64,000 nucleotides of DNA from Pseudoalteromonas sp. T1lg48 (GTDB lineage: Bacteria > Pseudomonadota > Gammaproteobacteria > Enterobacterales > Alteromonadaceae). The DNA is taken from positions 1-64,000 of the forward strand of contig NZ_PQCC01000004.1 of NCBI RefSeq assembly GCF_002964785.1. Reading direction: 5' to 3'. The position numbers were made by a program, and so were the translations under genes. Within the stretch, counting starts at the first letter, position 1; each line of letters begins with the position of its first letter. The notes under the pieces were generated by a model. The model did not search any database, was not told the origin of the DNA, and worked only from the letters and a program-made list of their open reading frames with translations. Below are positions 1-10,145 of the stretch, piece after piece.

Positions 1-157
1 CCGCAGGGCAGCGCTTGTAGCGCATTTCTACTGTGTTGTTACATGTTTATGTAGAATAACTACACCACACATGTGCCGCCTTGTATAAATACACTACAAA
101 CTGCTGCAGAAACAAACAACAAAGGTCAACAGACCCTTGTAACATCACAACGTCTGT
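1..157. other. Intergenic left edge, no gene seen
   Basis: No convincing reading frame is present. The stretch contains short inverted repeats, such as GCGCT/AGCGC near 13-25, and the end of the katG transcription unit. Nothing else can be supported. Confidence 0.5.
119..140 (-). terminator. Weak hairpin downstream of katG
   Basis: The arms ACAAAGGTC and GACCCTTGT pair around a 4-base loop with one G-U pair on the minus-strand RNA. The hairpin lies 18 bases past the katG stop. There is only a broken U-rich tail, so termination is plausible but unproven. Confidence 0.4.
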
Positions 158-2374
158 TTATTTTAGATCGAAACGATCTGCTGTCATCACCTTGGTCCAT
201 GCCGCAACAAAGTCGTCTACGAACTTTTGTTTAGCATCATCGGATGCATACACCTCGGCAATCGCACGCAACTCCGAGTTGGAACCGAAGATCAGGTCGA
301 CCGAGGTCGCGGTCCATTTTTTGTTACCGCTTTGACGATCGAAACCTTCGTACACACCCTCTTCCTTGCTTGATTTGCTCCATTTAGTCGACATATCAAG
401 CAGGTTTACAAAGAAATCATTGCTCAATGTTCCCGGATTATCGGTCAATACCCCGTGATCCATCCCCTTGTAGTTAGCATCCAAGGTACGCATACCGCCC
501 AGCAATGCCGTCATTTCCGGCACGCTTAAACCAAGCAGGTTGGCACGCTCAACCAGCATACCCGTGGGCGATTTCCACGCACTGCTGTAATAGTTACGGA
601 AGGCATCGGCGGTCGGTTCAAGTACCGCAAAGGATTCCACATCTGTGTACTCCAGCGAGGCATCCATACGACCCGGCTTAAACGGCACGCGAATGCTAAA
701 GCCCGCATCCTTGGCGCCCTTTTCAATCGCCGCGGCACCGCCAAGGACAATCAAATCGGCAAGCGAAACCTGGGTGTCACCGCCTTTTTTATTGAAGTCT
801 TTTTGGATTTTCTTCAATACCTTAAGAACCTTAGCCACCTCTTTCGGGTTATTTACCGGCCAGTCTTTTTGCGGCGCTATGGCCAGACGGGCACCATTGG
901 CGCCACCGCGCATATCGCTGGCACGGAAGCTCGAAGCCGAGGCCCAGGCCACACGCACCAACTCGGGGACGGTCAACTTAGAGTCGAGGATCTTGGCTTT
1001 TAAATCGGCAATTTGCTTATCATTCACCAGGGTGTGATTCACCTCGGGAATATAGTCTTGCCAGATTAATACTTCGCTCGGTACTTCCTCACCCAGGTAA
1101 CGGGCTCGCGGGCCCAAGTCACGGTGATTTAGCTTAAACCAAGCCTTGGCGAAGGCGAGCTCAAACTTATCGGGATCGGCACGGAACGACTCGGCAATCT
1201 TGCGAAATTCAGGGTCTTTTTTCAGTGCAATATCCGTGGTGAACATGATCGGTGCATGGCGCTTGCCTTTGATATGAGCATCGGGAACCAGATTTTTCGC
1301 CGCCTCATCGGTCGGGATCCACTGAATGGCGCCGGCCGGACTCGTGGTCTGCTGCCAGGTAAAGTTAAATAGGTTATCTAAATAGTTGGTGGTCCACTGC
1401 GTGGGCGTGACCGTCCAGGCGCCTTCAAAACCACTGGTCATGGCATCTTCCGCGTTACCCTTGCCGCACTTGTTTTTCCAACCAAAGCCCTGGTCTTCGA
1501 TGGCAGCAGCCGCCGGCTCTTTGCCGACACAGTCGCCTTTTTTGGCACCGTGAGCCTTACCAAAGGTGTGACCACCGGCGATCAGGGCCACAATTTCTTC
1601 ATCGTTCATGGCCATGCGACCGAAGGACATGCGGATATCGTTGGCCGCCAATAAAGGATCGGGTTTGCCATGAGGGCCTTGTGGGTTGACATAAATTAAG
1701 CCCATTTCCACCGCCGCCAAAGGCCCTTTCAGCTTGCCTTTTTTATCACGGCGCTCATCGGTAAGCATCTTACCTTCCGGGCCCCAGTAAACCAGATCCG
1801 GTTCCCAGTCATCTTCTCGGCCACCGGCATAGCCGAAGGTTTTAAAGCCCATGTCTTCCAAGGCCACGTTACCGGTTAACGCCATTAGGTCGGCCCAGGA
1901 AATATTGCGGCCATATTTTTGTTTGACCGGCCACAGTAAGCGGCGCGCTTTATCCAGGTTGGCATTGTCGGGCCAGCTGTTGAGCGGATCAAAACGTTGT
2001 TGCCCACCGCCGGCACCGCCGCGACCGTCAAATACCCGGTAGGTACCGGCGGCATGCCAGGCCATACGGATAAAGAAGGGGCCATAGTGACCATAGTCCG
2101 CCGGCCACCAGTCCTGAGACTCGGTCAGAACGGCGCGAATGTCTTCTTTAACGGCTTTAAGATCCAGGCTTTCAAAGCCCTTGGCATAATCAAAGTTGTC
2201 ACCATAAGGATGTGATTCCACTCCGTGTGCGCGCAGCGGACTAAGGTCTAGCTGCTCCGGCCACCAGAACTGATTTGATTTCGGCTCAACGGATGCGGCC
2301 TGCGCACCCAGCGTGAGCACAGAGGTTACAGCCAGAGCGGCAGCGCTGATGAAAGGACGTGTTCTTTTACCCAT
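158..2374 (-). CDS. katG: Catalase-peroxidase with export signal
   Basis: This 738-residue bifunctional haem catalase/peroxidase removes hydrogen peroxide. Two peroxidase-type halves are present. The distal haem site MAWHAAGTY lies near residue 107 and the proximal haem ligand motif [10 protein letters not shown] near residue 267. [11 protein letters not shown] carries the Tyr, and [10 protein letters not shown] the Met, of the Met-Tyr-Trp adduct typical of KatG. The first 26 residues form a Sec-like signal peptide ending in AQA, so the enzyme is predicted to be periplasmic like KatP, unlike the usual cytoplasmic KatG. The start is supported by a GGGGAGAGAG ribosome-binding site. It appears monocistronic. 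Confidence 0.95.
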   Translation of the reverse strand: MGKRTRPFISAAALAVTSVLTLGAQAASVEPKSNQFWWPEQLDLSPLRAHGVESHPYGDNFDYAKGFESLDLKAVKEDIRAVLTESQDWWPADYGHYGPFFIRMAWHAAGTYRVFDGRGGAGGGQQRFDPLNSWPDNANLDKARRLLWPVKQKYGRNISWADLMALTGNVALEDMGFKTFGYAGGREDDWEPDLVYWGPEGKMLTDERRDKKGKLKGPLAAVEMGLIYVNPQGPHGKPDPLLAANDIRMSFGRMAMNDEEIVALIAGGHTFGKAHGAKKGDCVGKEPAAAAIEDQGFGWKNKCGKGNAEDAMTSGFEGAWTVTPTQWTTNYLDNLFNFTWQQTTSPAGAIQWIPTDEAAKNLVPDAHIKGKRHAPIMFTTDIALKKDPEFRKIAESFRADPDKFELAFAKAWFKLNHRDLGPRARYLGEEVPSEVLIWQDYIPEVNHTLVNDKQIADLKAKILDSKLTVPELVRVAWASASSFRASDMRGGANGARLAIAPQKDWPVNNPKEVAKVLKVLKKIQKDFNKKGGDTQVSLADLIVLGGAAAIEKGAKDAGFSIRVPFKPGRMDASLEYTDVESFAVLEPTADAFRNYYSSAWKSPTGMLVERANLLGLSVPEMTALLGGMRTLDANYKGMDHGVLTDNPGTLSNDFFVNLLDMSTKWSKSSKEEGVYEGFDRQSGNKKWTATSVDLIFGSNSELRAIAEVYASDDAKQKFVDDFVAAWTKVMTADRFDLK

Positions 2375-2426
2375 GAAACTCTCTCCCCGTTTGGAGTTAA
2401 GTGATTAACGGGAATAAATATAGTTC

Positions 2427-2463
2427 ATGGTTTTAATCTATTGCAGCGATAAAAACAGATTGG
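2427..2463 (-). promoter_or_regulatory. Possible OxyR-like site upstream of katG
   Basis: Four quarter-sites with 7-base spacing read ATGG, CTAT, ATAA, TTGG, against the OxyR pattern ATAG/CTAT/ATAG/CTAT. Three of the four are good or near matches and the last is poor. The location about 50-90 bases upstream of katG is right for an OxyR target. This is a weak inference. Confidence 0.25.
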
Positions 2464-2543
2464 AGTAATCGATTATTTTGATAGTGGATTCATTTTAATT
2501 AGGCTTGGCGGCCACAACAATAAGTGCCAAGCCTGGTTGGGCG

Positions 2544-2816
2544 TTATTCGGCGGAGGTGGGATCAATAATGGTTTTCACTTCATGAATGGCACTGATTGG
2601 AAACTCGCCCATGCTGGCATGCTGTTTGATCAGGCTTTCATCCGGGGCAATATACACACAGAAAATCTTATTGCCGGTCACATAGCTCTCCACCCACTGA
2701 ATCTGCGGGCCGAGTTGCTCGAGTACATCACAGGAACGCTGTGAAATCCCTTGCAATTCATCGGCGGACAGCCCGCCCGCGCCCTCTATTTCTCTTTCAA
2801 TTACGTACTTAGGCAT
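2544..2816 (-). CDS. DUF4242 (SCO4226-like) small protein
   Basis: This 90-residue protein begins MPKYVIEREI and resembles the DUF4242 family, small ferredoxin-fold proteins whose Streptomyces member binds nickel. The conserved pattern of a central SYVTGNKIFCVYIAPDE segment, followed by an alpha-helix with a His-Ala pair, is visible. Its role is unknown. It stands alone between katG and an ABC-F gene on the same strand, and the wide gaps suggest it is a single-gene unit. The family call rests on overall pattern only. Confidence 0.7.
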   Translation of the reverse strand: MPKYVIEREIEGAGGLSADELQGISQRSCDVLEQLGPQIQWVESYVTGNKIFCVYIAPDESLIKQHASMGEFPISAIHEVKTIIDPTSAE

Positions 2817-2957
2817 GCTTCATCTCCGTTAAGAGTAAGAGCAATAAGTATAGTCAAGGAGTATCGGGATGAGGGGCATAATCATCAGTAGCCGAATAAG
2901 TGGCGCGGCTTGCACTATTCCCGGCCGGCGAAGGCGCCGACCGGAAGTAAAGGGAGA

Positions 2958-4538
2958 TTAGATTCCCTGACTTTTGAGGTATTCCTCATAGGTGCCCTGG
3001 AAGTGCACTATGCCCTCGGGGCGAATATCAATTATTTGCGTCGCTAGGGATGACACAAACTCACGGTCATGGCTGACAAAGAACAAGGTACCTTCGTAGT
3101 TTTCCAAGGCCAGGTTCAGAGCCTCGATAGATTCCATATCCAGGTGATTGGTTGGCTCATCCAGTACCAACACGTTAGGATTGATCAGGCTCATTTTGCC
3201 AAACAGCATGCGACCCTTTTCACCACCGGAAAGCACTTTAACGCGTTTTTTGACATCGTCATTGGAAAACAGCATGCGTCCTAGGGCACCGCGCACCACC
3301 TGGTCATCACCCGTGGTCCACTGTTTCATCCAGTCGAACAGGTTATCGTCTTCAACAAAATCGGCGGCATGATCCTGGGCGATATAACCGATTTTTGCTT
3401 GTTCGGCCCATTTCACCGAGCCCTGATCGGCCTCGACTTCACCCAGTAAACAACGCAGTAAGGTGGTTTTACCTGCGCCGTTTTGGCCGATAATGGCAAC
3501 ACGCTGACCGGCCTCAACCTGTAAGTCAAAGTCGCTGAACAAGGGCGTTTCAAACGCTTTTGACAAGCCTTCGATGGTTATAGCCTGACGATGCAGCTTT
3601 TTCTCTTGCTCAAAGCGAATATAGGGGCTTACGCGACTTGAGGGCTTCACTTCTTCAAGCTGAATTTTATCGATTTGCTTGGCACGCGAGGTGGCCTGCT
3701 TGGCCTTAGAAGCGTTGGCAGAGAAGCGGCTAACAAAGCTTTGCAGCTCGGCAATCTGTGCCTTTTTCTTGGCATTTTCATTGAGCATTTTCTCACGGGC
3801 CTGAGTGGCCGCGGTCATATACTCGTCGTAGTTACCCGGAAATAGGCGCACCTCACCATAATCCAAATCGGCCATATGGGTACACACGGTATTTAAGAAG
3901 TGACGGTCGTGGGAAATGATCACCATGGTCGACTTTCGCTCAACCAGCACCTGCTCTAACCAGCGAATGGTGTTGATATCCAGGTTGTTGGTCGGTTCGT
4001 CGAGCAACAGTACATCCGGATCGGAGAACAAGGCTTGCGCCAGCAACACGCGTAGCTTCCAGCCCGGCGCCACTTCGCTCATGGGGCCAAAGTGTTGTTC
4101 AATAGGAATTTCCAAGCCAAGCAAGAGTTCACCGGCGCGGCTTTCCGCGGTATAACCATCCATTTCCGCAAAGCGCACTTCCAGGTCGGCTACTTCCATG
4201 CCTTCTTCTTCACTCATCTCGGCTTGGCTGTAAATGAAATCGCGTCGCTCTTTCACCGCCCACAGCTCGGTATTACCCATTAGTACCGTGTCCATGACCG
4301 AGTATTCTTCAAACGCAAACTGATCCTGACGCAATTTACCCAGACGCACGCCTTCGCCGAGCATCACGTTCCCCGCCGAGGGCTCAAGATCGCCACCCAG
4401 AATTTTCATAAAGGTCGATTTACCGCAGCCGTTGGCGCCGATCAGGCCATAACGGTTGCCATTGTTGAACTTAACGGAAACGTTTTCAAAAAGAGGCTTA
4501 GCGCCAAACTGCATGGCGATATTTGCTGTTGCGATCAA
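2958..4538 (-). CDS. ybiT: ABC-F family ATPase, YbiT type
   Basis: This is a soluble ABC-F protein of 526 residues with two ATP-binding cassettes and no membrane segments. Such proteins act on the ribosome to modulate translation. Walker A motifs are GANGCGKST (domain 1) and GQNGAGKTT (domain 2). Signatures are seen as APGWKLRV (domain 1, degenerate, as in YbiT) and LSGGEKGR (domain 2). Walker B plus DEPTN occurs in both domains. The long linker rich in Lys/Ala ([20 protein letters not shown]) matches E. coli YbiT nearly word for word. The open frame extends upstream to 4706, but homology to YbiT starts at a TTG at 4538 (TTG-ATC-GCA). That start is preferred although no clear Shine-Dalgarno is visible. 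Confidence 0.92.
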   Translation of the reverse strand: MIATANIAMQFGAKPLFENVSVKFNNGNRYGLIGANGCGKSTFMKILGGDLEPSAGNVMLGEGVRLGKLRQDQFAFEEYSVMDTVLMGNTELWAVKERRDFIYSQAEMSEEEGMEVADLEVRFAEMDGYTAESRAGELLLGLEIPIEQHFGPMSEVAPGWKLRVLLAQALFSDPDVLLLDEPTNNLDINTIRWLEQVLVERKSTMVIISHDRHFLNTVCTHMADLDYGEVRLFPGNYDEYMTAATQAREKMLNENAKKKAQIAELQSFVSRFSANASKAKQATSRAKQIDKIQLEEVKPSSRVSPYIRFEQEKKLHRQAITIEGLSKAFETPLFSDFDLQVEAGQRVAIIGQNGAGKTTLLRCLLGEVEADQGSVKWAEQAKIGYIAQDHAADFVEDDNLFDWMKQWTTGDDQVVRGALGRMLFSNDDVKKRVKVLSGGEKGRMLFGKMSLINPNVLVLDEPTNHLDMESIEALNLALENYEGTLFFVSHDREFVSSLATQIIDIRPEGIVHFQGTYEEYLKSQGI

Positions 4539-4780
4539 AGGGAGTGCTACCTTAGCTTGGTCAAAAAAAGGACGCGCAGTGTAACGGAATATGCCGCTTT
4601 TAGAAACCGACAGCGAGGCTTTTCGGCGATAAAGTTGGGGTAAAAGGGAGGTGGCATAACAAAAGGGCCGATAGGCAAGCATTAAAAATGCCCTGCTTTC
4701 ATACACACAGGCGTCAACGACCGGGCGAACTGCACAATGGCGTTTTGGCTTTTACCTGTTGATGAAAATTGCAAAAATCG

Positions 4781-6361
4781 TTAGGCCTGGTTGCGATTAC
4801 AGCTCAAATCCAGCTCCAATTGCTCTAAAGACTTGCCCTTGGTTTCGGGTAAATATCGCCATACCAGCAACAGCGAGAGCAGCGCAAAAACACCGTAGAT
4901 GGCGAAGGTCATCGCCGCACCATATTTCGCCAACTCCCAGGGAAACACCAGTTGTACTAGGAAGCTCACACCGTTATTAATCACGGTCACCACGGAAATC
5001 GCCACCGCCCGCACCTCGTTGGGGAAAATTTCTGAGAACATCACCCACATTACCGGCCCCAATGAAACGGCAAAGGCGGCCACAAATAATGTGATCCCCA
5101 CCAGCACCAGGGTCGCATTCATGGTAATCGATTGAGCCATAATCACACTCTGATGACTTTGCAGCTGTTGTTCACTTAAGTGTTTTGCCAATGCCTCCTT
5201 AAAAGCCACGTCATTATCAAAGGATATGCTGGCCATAGGTTCTAGGTTTGTTATCACCTCCGCGGGCACCACAGTGCTTAACTGCGTCAGCGCCTTTTGC
5301 TCAAGTTGGTAAGTCGCCTGATTAAAGCCCCAAGTACACATGGCCATACTCACTGCAATACCGCTGAGGCCGAACAACAGCAAAGGCTTGCGTCCATAGC
5401 GATCAATGCTCAACATGGCGACAATGGTAAAAATAACATTCACCACGCCTATCCACACCGCTTGTGCAAATGCGGTATTGGTTCCCACCCCGCTTTGCTC
5501 GAAGATGGTTGGCGCATAAAAAAAGATAACATTAATGCCGGTGATCTGCTGCGCTACCGCCACCAGAAGACCTATCATTAACGCAAATCGTAACTTGCGA
5601 CCAAACACCTTTTTAATACGTACCTTTAATGGCGGCACTTGCTGTTGCAGTGATGCACGCATGCTGCGTAATTGCTGCTCCATTTGCTGGGCGGAAAATA
5701 ACTTTGTGGCCACAAATTCGGCCTCATCTTCCAGACGCTGCATAAGCAACCAACGTGGACTGCGAGGGATAACAAACAACAGCACCAACCAGCACACTGC
5801 CGGTATCAGCTCCAAGCCCAACATCCAACGCCACAAATGCTCATTTAGCGCCAGGGTATCAACCCAAACAGCATCACTTTGCGCCCACTGCAATAAGCAG
5901 TAGTTACTAAAGTAAGAGACAGAAAAGCCCAGGACGATATTCAGCTGATTGATGGACACCAATTTGCCGCGATGTTCAGGGAGGCTAATCTCCGCAATAT
6001 ACATGGGCGCAACCATCAATGAGCAAAAGGCCATGCCGCCGATGAAGCGTGCAATAACCAGCATCCAATAGCCCTGAGCTAACGCCGATGCCGCTGCAGA
6101 AATAACAAATAAGGCAGCGATGAGGATCAAGGTTTTTCTGCGGCCGATGGCGTCGCTAACAATGCCTGCAAACAAGGTGGCAAATAGCCCCCCTAAGGTG
6201 GGTGAACTGACCACAAAACCTTGTTGCCAGCTCGTGAGTTGGTATTGGTCGGAGATAAAACCGATGGCGCCGGAGATCACCGACGCATCAAAACCAAATA
6301 TAAATCCCCCCAGCGAAACGACTAGGGTGTAAAACAAAGCGGGAGGGATCATGTTCTTCAT
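4781..6361 (-). CDS. Sugar porter family MFS transporter
   Basis: This 526-residue, 12-TM major facilitator of the sugar porter (XylE/GLUT) family is probably a proton-linked importer of a monosaccharide or glucoside. Family marks include GFDASVISG in TM1, SDAIGRRKT in the loop 2-3, PRSPRWLL after TM6, QQITGINVIFFYAPTIF in TM7, DRYGRKPLL and LPETKGKSLEQLE at the C-terminus. A long hydrophilic stretch of about 75 residues between TM9 and TM10 (around residues 345-415) is larger than usual. The start overlaps the lacI stop by 4 bases, so it is co-transcribed with the regulator and the GH1 gene. The substrate is inferred from context to be glucose or a short beta-glucoside. Confidence 0.88.
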   Translation of the reverse strand: MKNMIPPALFYTLVVSLGGFIFGFDASVISGAIGFISDQYQLTSWQQGFVVSSPTLGGLFATLFAGIVSDAIGRRKTLILIAALFVISAAASALAQGYWMLVIARFIGGMAFCSLMVAPMYIAEISLPEHRGKLVSINQLNIVLGFSVSYFSNYCLLQWAQSDAVWVDTLALNEHLWRWMLGLELIPAVCWLVLLFVIPRSPRWLLMQRLEDEAEFVATKLFSAQQMEQQLRSMRASLQQQVPPLKVRIKKVFGRKLRFALMIGLLVAVAQQITGINVIFFYAPTIFEQSGVGTNTAFAQAVWIGVVNVIFTIVAMLSIDRYGRKPLLLFGLSGIAVSMAMCTWGFNQATYQLEQKALTQLSTVVPAEVITNLEPMASISFDNDVAFKEALAKHLSEQQLQSHQSVIMAQSITMNATLVLVGITLFVAAFAVSLGPVMWVMFSEIFPNEVRAVAISVVTVINNGVSFLVQLVFPWELAKYGAAMTFAIYGVFALLSLLLVWRYLPETKGKSLEQLELDLSCNRNQA

Positions 6362-7362
6362 GCAGGTGCTACCAGGGAATCACGCATAATTAATTTGGGG
6401 ACGAATAAATTTATGTGTTGATGCGGTTTCTTTTGTTTGTATACGTGCTCAAGTACCCAATGGGCCGCACCGTTACCCATTTTCTGAATCGGGTTATCTA
6501 TGGTTGTCAGTTTTGGGTATAAATAGCGGGCAAAAAGCACATCGTCGAAGCCAACGACCGACAACTGCTCTGGAATGCGCACGCCACGCTCACGGGCCGC
6601 GGTCATGGCGCCCGAGGCCATTTCATCGTTGGCACATATTAAGGCCGTAAAGGGTTTGTTTACCGCGGTTAACTGTAAATAGCCCTGCGCCCCTTCCGCT
6701 TCGTGGAAGCCGCCTTCAATTAACAGCTCAGAGTCAAAGGCGATATTCGCCTCGCGTAACGCGCGCTTGTGACCTTCTAAACGCTCTTTCGCATCTTGCT
6801 TGAACAAGGGTCCGCTGATGTAGGCAATGTCACTGTGCCCTTTATCAATGGCCGCCTTGGTTGCCAGATAACCACCGAGCTCGTTGTCGGTGTAAAAGCA
6901 GCGCTCGGCCATTTGCTCAATACGGCGGTTAATCAGCACCACTTCGACATCGCGCTGACTAAGCTCGAGTAAATATTCATCGCTGACCGCTTCAGCGTGA
7001 AGGATCAAGGCATCACAGCGACGGTCCAGTAAAAACTCAATGGCATTTTTCTCTTGTTGCTCATCACTATGACCCGCGGTGATCACGACGTGTTTACCGG
7101 CCTTTCGCAATACGTCTTCCACCGTGCTCATCATGTTACCGAAGAAAGAACCATGCAATGCCGACACTAATAAGCCCACACTGTTACTGCGATTAGAGGC
7201 CAAAGACTGGGCGATGGAGTTGGGCTTATAACCCAGCTCTGCCATTGCCTTGAGTACTTTTTCTCGGGTACGGTCGCTGACCTTAACATTGCCGTTCATC
7301 ACGCGGGAAACGGTCGCTAATGACACGCCTGCAGCTTTTGATACTTCGTAGATGGTTGCCAT
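6358..7362 (-). CDS. LacI family transcriptional repressor
   Basis: This 334-residue regulator has an N-terminal LacI helix-turn-helix (MATIYEVSKAAGVSLATVSR, residues 1-20), a hinge helix (PNSIAQSLAS) and a periplasmic-binding-protein-like sugar domain. It lies between the GH1 glucosidase and the sugar porter in one minus-strand operon. The LacI-type palindromes at 8832-8867 and 28902-28957 in the two beta-glucan operons are its obvious candidate targets, and the inducer is probably glucose or a beta-glucoside. This assignment is inference from gene context and operator type. Confidence 0.9.
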   Translation of the reverse strand: MATIYEVSKAAGVSLATVSRVMNGNVKVSDRTREKVLKAMAELGYKPNSIAQSLASNRSNSVGLLVSALHGSFFGNMMSTVEDVLRKAGKHVVITAGHSDEQQEKNAIEFLLDRRCDALILHAEAVSDEYLLELSQRDVEVVLINRRIEQMAERCFYTDNELGGYLATKAAIDKGHSDIAYISGPLFKQDAKERLEGHKRALREANIAFDSELLIEGGFHEAEGAQGYLQLTAVNKPFTALICANDEMASGAMTAARERGVRIPEQLSVVGFDDVLFARYLYPKLTTIDNPIQKMGNGAAHWVLEHVYKQKKPHQHINLFVPKLIMRDSLVAPA

Positions 7363-7411
7363 GATTGTGTTTATAAATTTCCTAATGGGCCAACGCTAAT
7401 ACAATACGCCG

Positions 7412-8746
7412 CTAGAGTCTATTGCTAAGCATGGCTTTGTACGCCAGGGCACTGTGTTTTAATGTGCGCTGTTGCGTTGCATAGTCAACATAAACTATGC
7501 CAAAACGTTTACTGTAACCGAGGGCCCACTCAAAGTTATCCATCAAGCTCCAGGCAAAATAACCGCGAATGTCCACTCCTTGTTTGATGGCATTATCGAC
7601 CGCGCGTAGGTGGCTGTTAAAATAATCGATTCGTTGCTGATCCACCACCTCACCGGCGACAAGCCGATCATCAAATGCGGCGCCATTTTCAGTTATGTAA
7701 ATGGGGGGGAGGTCATAGCGTTGATCAAGCTCAACTAAAAGCTTGGTGAACGCATCAGGCACTATCTCCCAGCCCATGGCCGTCAACGCATGGCCCTGAG
7801 GCACCACCTGCTCAAACCAGCCTTCGCCGTCACTTCTATACACCGCACGGGTGTAATAGTTCACTCCGATAAAGTCGTTCTTCTGGGCGATGATATCCAT
7901 ATCACCGGGGGCGATATGTGGCTGCGCATCGACACCAATCTGTGACATAACGTCTGGGTAAGTGCCTTCCAATAAGGGTTGAATATACCAATGGTTATGA
8001 TACTCATCCCCCATACGTGCGGCATCGATATCTGCTTGCGAATCCGTGGCACTGTAAGCCGTTGAGAAGTTGAGGACGATGCCACATAAGCTATTTGGGA
8101 CGTTATGCCTTAACGCTTGCATCGCTAAACCATGTGCCAGCAACAGGTGGTGTGCGGCTTGTCGCCCATAGGCTTGACCGACCTTACCGGGAGCGTGGAT
8201 GCCCTCTTCATAGCCCAAATAGGCAGAGCAAAAAGGTTCGTTGAGGGTGGCATAAGAATACACCTGTTCACCCAGCGCATTAGAGACAACATCAGCATAC
8301 AAGGCGAATGCGTAGGCCGTATCTCGATTTAACCACCCCCCCTGAGCTTCAAGGTACTGCGGCAAGTCCCAGTGATAAAGGGTAACGAATACTTTAATAT
8401 TCTTTTGCCTAAGCGCGGTGACTAGATCTTTGTAGAACTGCAGACCTTGTACATTAGCCGAGCCATCTTCATTCATAACTCGGCCCCAGGCAATAGAAAG
8501 ACGATAGGCGTCAACGCCTAAATCGGCAATCATAGCGACGTCTTGTTGCCAATACTTCACATGCTCACAGGCCAGGTCGCCATTAGAGCTGTCGGCAATG
8601 GTGTTGGGCTGTGCGCAAAATGTATCCCAAATACAGGGTATTCGAGACTCTGTTGCTCCTTCGATCTGGAAAGAAGAAGTGGCCACACCATAGGTGAACT
8701 CTCGGCGTAGCATAGGCGACTCGTCTGGCAAGCTGATTGTAGACAT
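7412..8746 (-). CDS. GH1 beta-glucosidase
   Basis: This 444-residue cytoplasmic family 1 glycoside hydrolase lacks a signal peptide. The acid/base motif is ATLNEPFCSAYLGY (TLNEP, Glu near residue 167) and the nucleophile motif is PPIYITENGAAFDD (ITENG, Glu near residue 352). The N-terminal signature FTYGVATSSFQIEGA is intact. It would hydrolyse imported cellobiose- or laminaribiose-type beta-glucosides to glucose. The ATG at 8746 is chosen over the TTG just before it. It is the first gene of the GH1-lacI-MFS operon and is divergent from the FucP-type transporter, sharing the operator region at 8832-8867. Confidence 0.93.
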   Translation of the reverse strand: MSTISLPDESPMLRREFTYGVATSSFQIEGATESRIPCIWDTFCAQPNTIADSSNGDLACEHVKYWQQDVAMIADLGVDAYRLSIAWGRVMNEDGSANVQGLQFYKDLVTALRQKNIKVFVTLYHWDLPQYLEAQGGWLNRDTAYAFALYADVVSNALGEQVYSYATLNEPFCSAYLGYEEGIHAPGKVGQAYGRQAAHHLLLAHGLAMQALRHNVPNSLCGIVLNFSTAYSATDSQADIDAARMGDEYHNHWYIQPLLEGTYPDVMSQIGVDAQPHIAPGDMDIIAQKNDFIGVNYYTRAVYRSDGEGWFEQVVPQGHALTAMGWEIVPDAFTKLLVELDQRYDLPPIYITENGAAFDDRLVAGEVVDQQRIDYFNSHLRAVDNAIKQGVDIRGYFAWSLMDNFEWALGYSKRFGIVYVDYATQQRTLKHSALAYKAMLSNRL

Positions 8747-8831
8747 CAAGGTAACAGATCCATTTTATATCCCCTCAGCGGGATTTTTTTATTTGAATTC
8801 GTACGCACTTTCTGCAATTATCAAATGCAAA

Positions 8832-8867
8832 TGTAAGCGCTTTCATGGTTAAATGTAAGCGCTTTCC
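8832..8867. promoter_or_regulatory. Tandem LacI-type operators
   Basis: Two near-identical operators, TGTAAGCGCTTTCA at 8832-8845 and TGTAAGCGCTTTCC at 8854-8867, have start points 22 bases apart, about two helical turns. They sit in the divergent promoter region between the GH1 operon and the FucP-type MFS/GH3 operon, just before the MFS ribosome-binding site. They match the sites upstream of the GH16 gene. The sequence type (AAGCGCTT core) is typical for LacI-family repressors. Confidence 0.8.
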
Positions 8868-8892
8868 GGAAAAAGATCAACAGGAGAACGCA

Positions 8893-10143
8893 GTGGCTTT
8901 ATCAATGCAGCAGTCAGCGCAGGAGCAGTCGCCAAGCACAAATCAACCCTATCGGTTTGCGCTCGTGGCACTGACCTCACTTTTTTTCATGTGGGGGTTT
9001 ATTACCTGCCTGAACGATATACTTATTCCCTACCTCAAAGGGGCATTTGAGCTTAATTACACGCAAGCTATGCTGGTGCAGTTCTGCTTCTTCATTGCTT
9101 ACTTTATGGTCTCTTTGCCTGCGGGTAAACTCGTCGGCCAGATAGGCTATCAGCGCGGGATTGTTGTCGGGCTTGTGGTTGCCTGTGTGGGTTGTTTGCT
9201 GTTTTACCCCGCGGCAAGTGCCGGTATCTACGCCCTATTCCTGATTGCGCTTTTTGTATTGGCATCGGGCATTACCATCTTACAAGTAGCTGCGAACCCC
9301 TATGTAAGTGCATTAGGTCCGGCGGAAACGGCTCCTTCACGTTTAACCATGACCCAAGCGTTTAACTCTTTTGGTACAACCGTTGCTCCGTTTTTCGGCT
9401 CAATTCTTATTTTCACCGAAGGGGCAGAGGTGATAAAAGGCGATGCATCAGCAACACAAGGGCCTTACCTGATGCTCGCGGGTGCCTTGCTGATATTGGC
9501 TGGTATTTTTGCAAAACTGACCCTACCTAGAATCACCAGCCAAACAGGCGGAGATACCGACGCCAAAGGCTCTGCTTGGCAATACAGTCACTTAACTCTT
9601 GGGGCACTCGGCATCTTTATGTATGTCGGCGCTGAAGTTGCTATCGGCAGTACTATCGTAAACTTCTTCACCCTTGATAGCATTGCCTCAATGCATGAAG
9701 GTGAAGCGGCTAAATACCTTACCTATTACTGGGGCGGTGCCATGGTCGGCCGCTTTATCGGCGCTGCGGTCATGCAGAAAATTTCTGGTCGTACCGTGCT
9801 TGCATTCAATGCCATGAGTGCATTTGCGTTAGTGTTTATCGCCGTATTTTTTGACGGCATGCTCGCCATGTGGGCCATTTTGTTAGTTGGTTTATGTAAC
9901 TCTGTGATGTTCCCGACCATCTTCAGTTTGGCACTCCATGGCCTAGGTAAACACACGGCGCAAGGCTCGGGCATACTTTGCCTGGCGATTGTAGGCGGTG
10001 CAATTGTACCTCTGTTACAAGGCATGCTCGCCGATAGTATAGGCCTGCAGTGGTCATTCCTTCTCCCCGCCCTGTGTTATGTTTATATCGCTTTCTATGG
10101 CATCAAGGGTGCTATTCCACACGCTATTGAATCAGGAAAATAA
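8893..10143 (+). CDS. FucP-type MFS sugar transporter
   Basis: This 416-residue, 12-TM transporter belongs to the fucose permease / glucose-galactose transporter (GluP) branch of MFS. Marks include [20 protein letters not shown] in TM1, [14 protein letters not shown] in the TM5 region and [21 protein letters not shown] near TM10-11. It probably imports glucose or another monosaccharide with protons. A longer frame starts at an ATG at 8845, but that ATG is inside an operator. The GTG at 8893, preceded by AGGAG with a 6-base spacer, is the likely start. The GH3 gene follows after 2 bases, so they form one operon. Confidence 0.87.
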   Translation: MALSMQQSAQEQSPSTNQPYRFALVALTSLFFMWGFITCLNDILIPYLKGAFELNYTQAMLVQFCFFIAYFMVSLPAGKLVGQIGYQRGIVVGLVVACVGCLLFYPAASAGIYALFLIALFVLASGITILQVAANPYVSALGPAETAPSRLTMTQAFNSFGTTVAPFFGSILIFTEGAEVIKGDASATQGPYLMLAGALLILAGIFAKLTLPRITSQTGGDTDAKGSAWQYSHLTLGALGIFMYVGAEVAIGSTIVNFFTLDSIASMHEGEAAKYLTYYWGGAMVGRFIGAAVMQKISGRTVLAFNAMSAFALVFIAVFFDGMLAMWAILLVGLCNSVMFPTIFSLALHGLGKHTAQGSGILCLAIVGGAIVPLLQGMLADSIGLQWSFLLPALCYVYIAFYGIKGAIPHAIESGK

Positions 10144-10145
10144 CA

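Noticed and set aside
526..1037. Open frames opposite or within katG
   Set aside because: They overlap a gene with full-length homology and have no ribosome-binding sites or recognisable protein features.
4539..4706. N-terminal extension of the ABC-F protein
   Set aside because: The extra 56 residues have no similarity to YbiT, which begins at the residue encoded by the TTG at 4538.
8845..8892. Upstream ATG extension of the FucP-type transporter
   Set aside because: The ATG overlaps a LacI-type operator and has no ribosome-binding site. The GTG at 8893 has AGGAG at good spacing.
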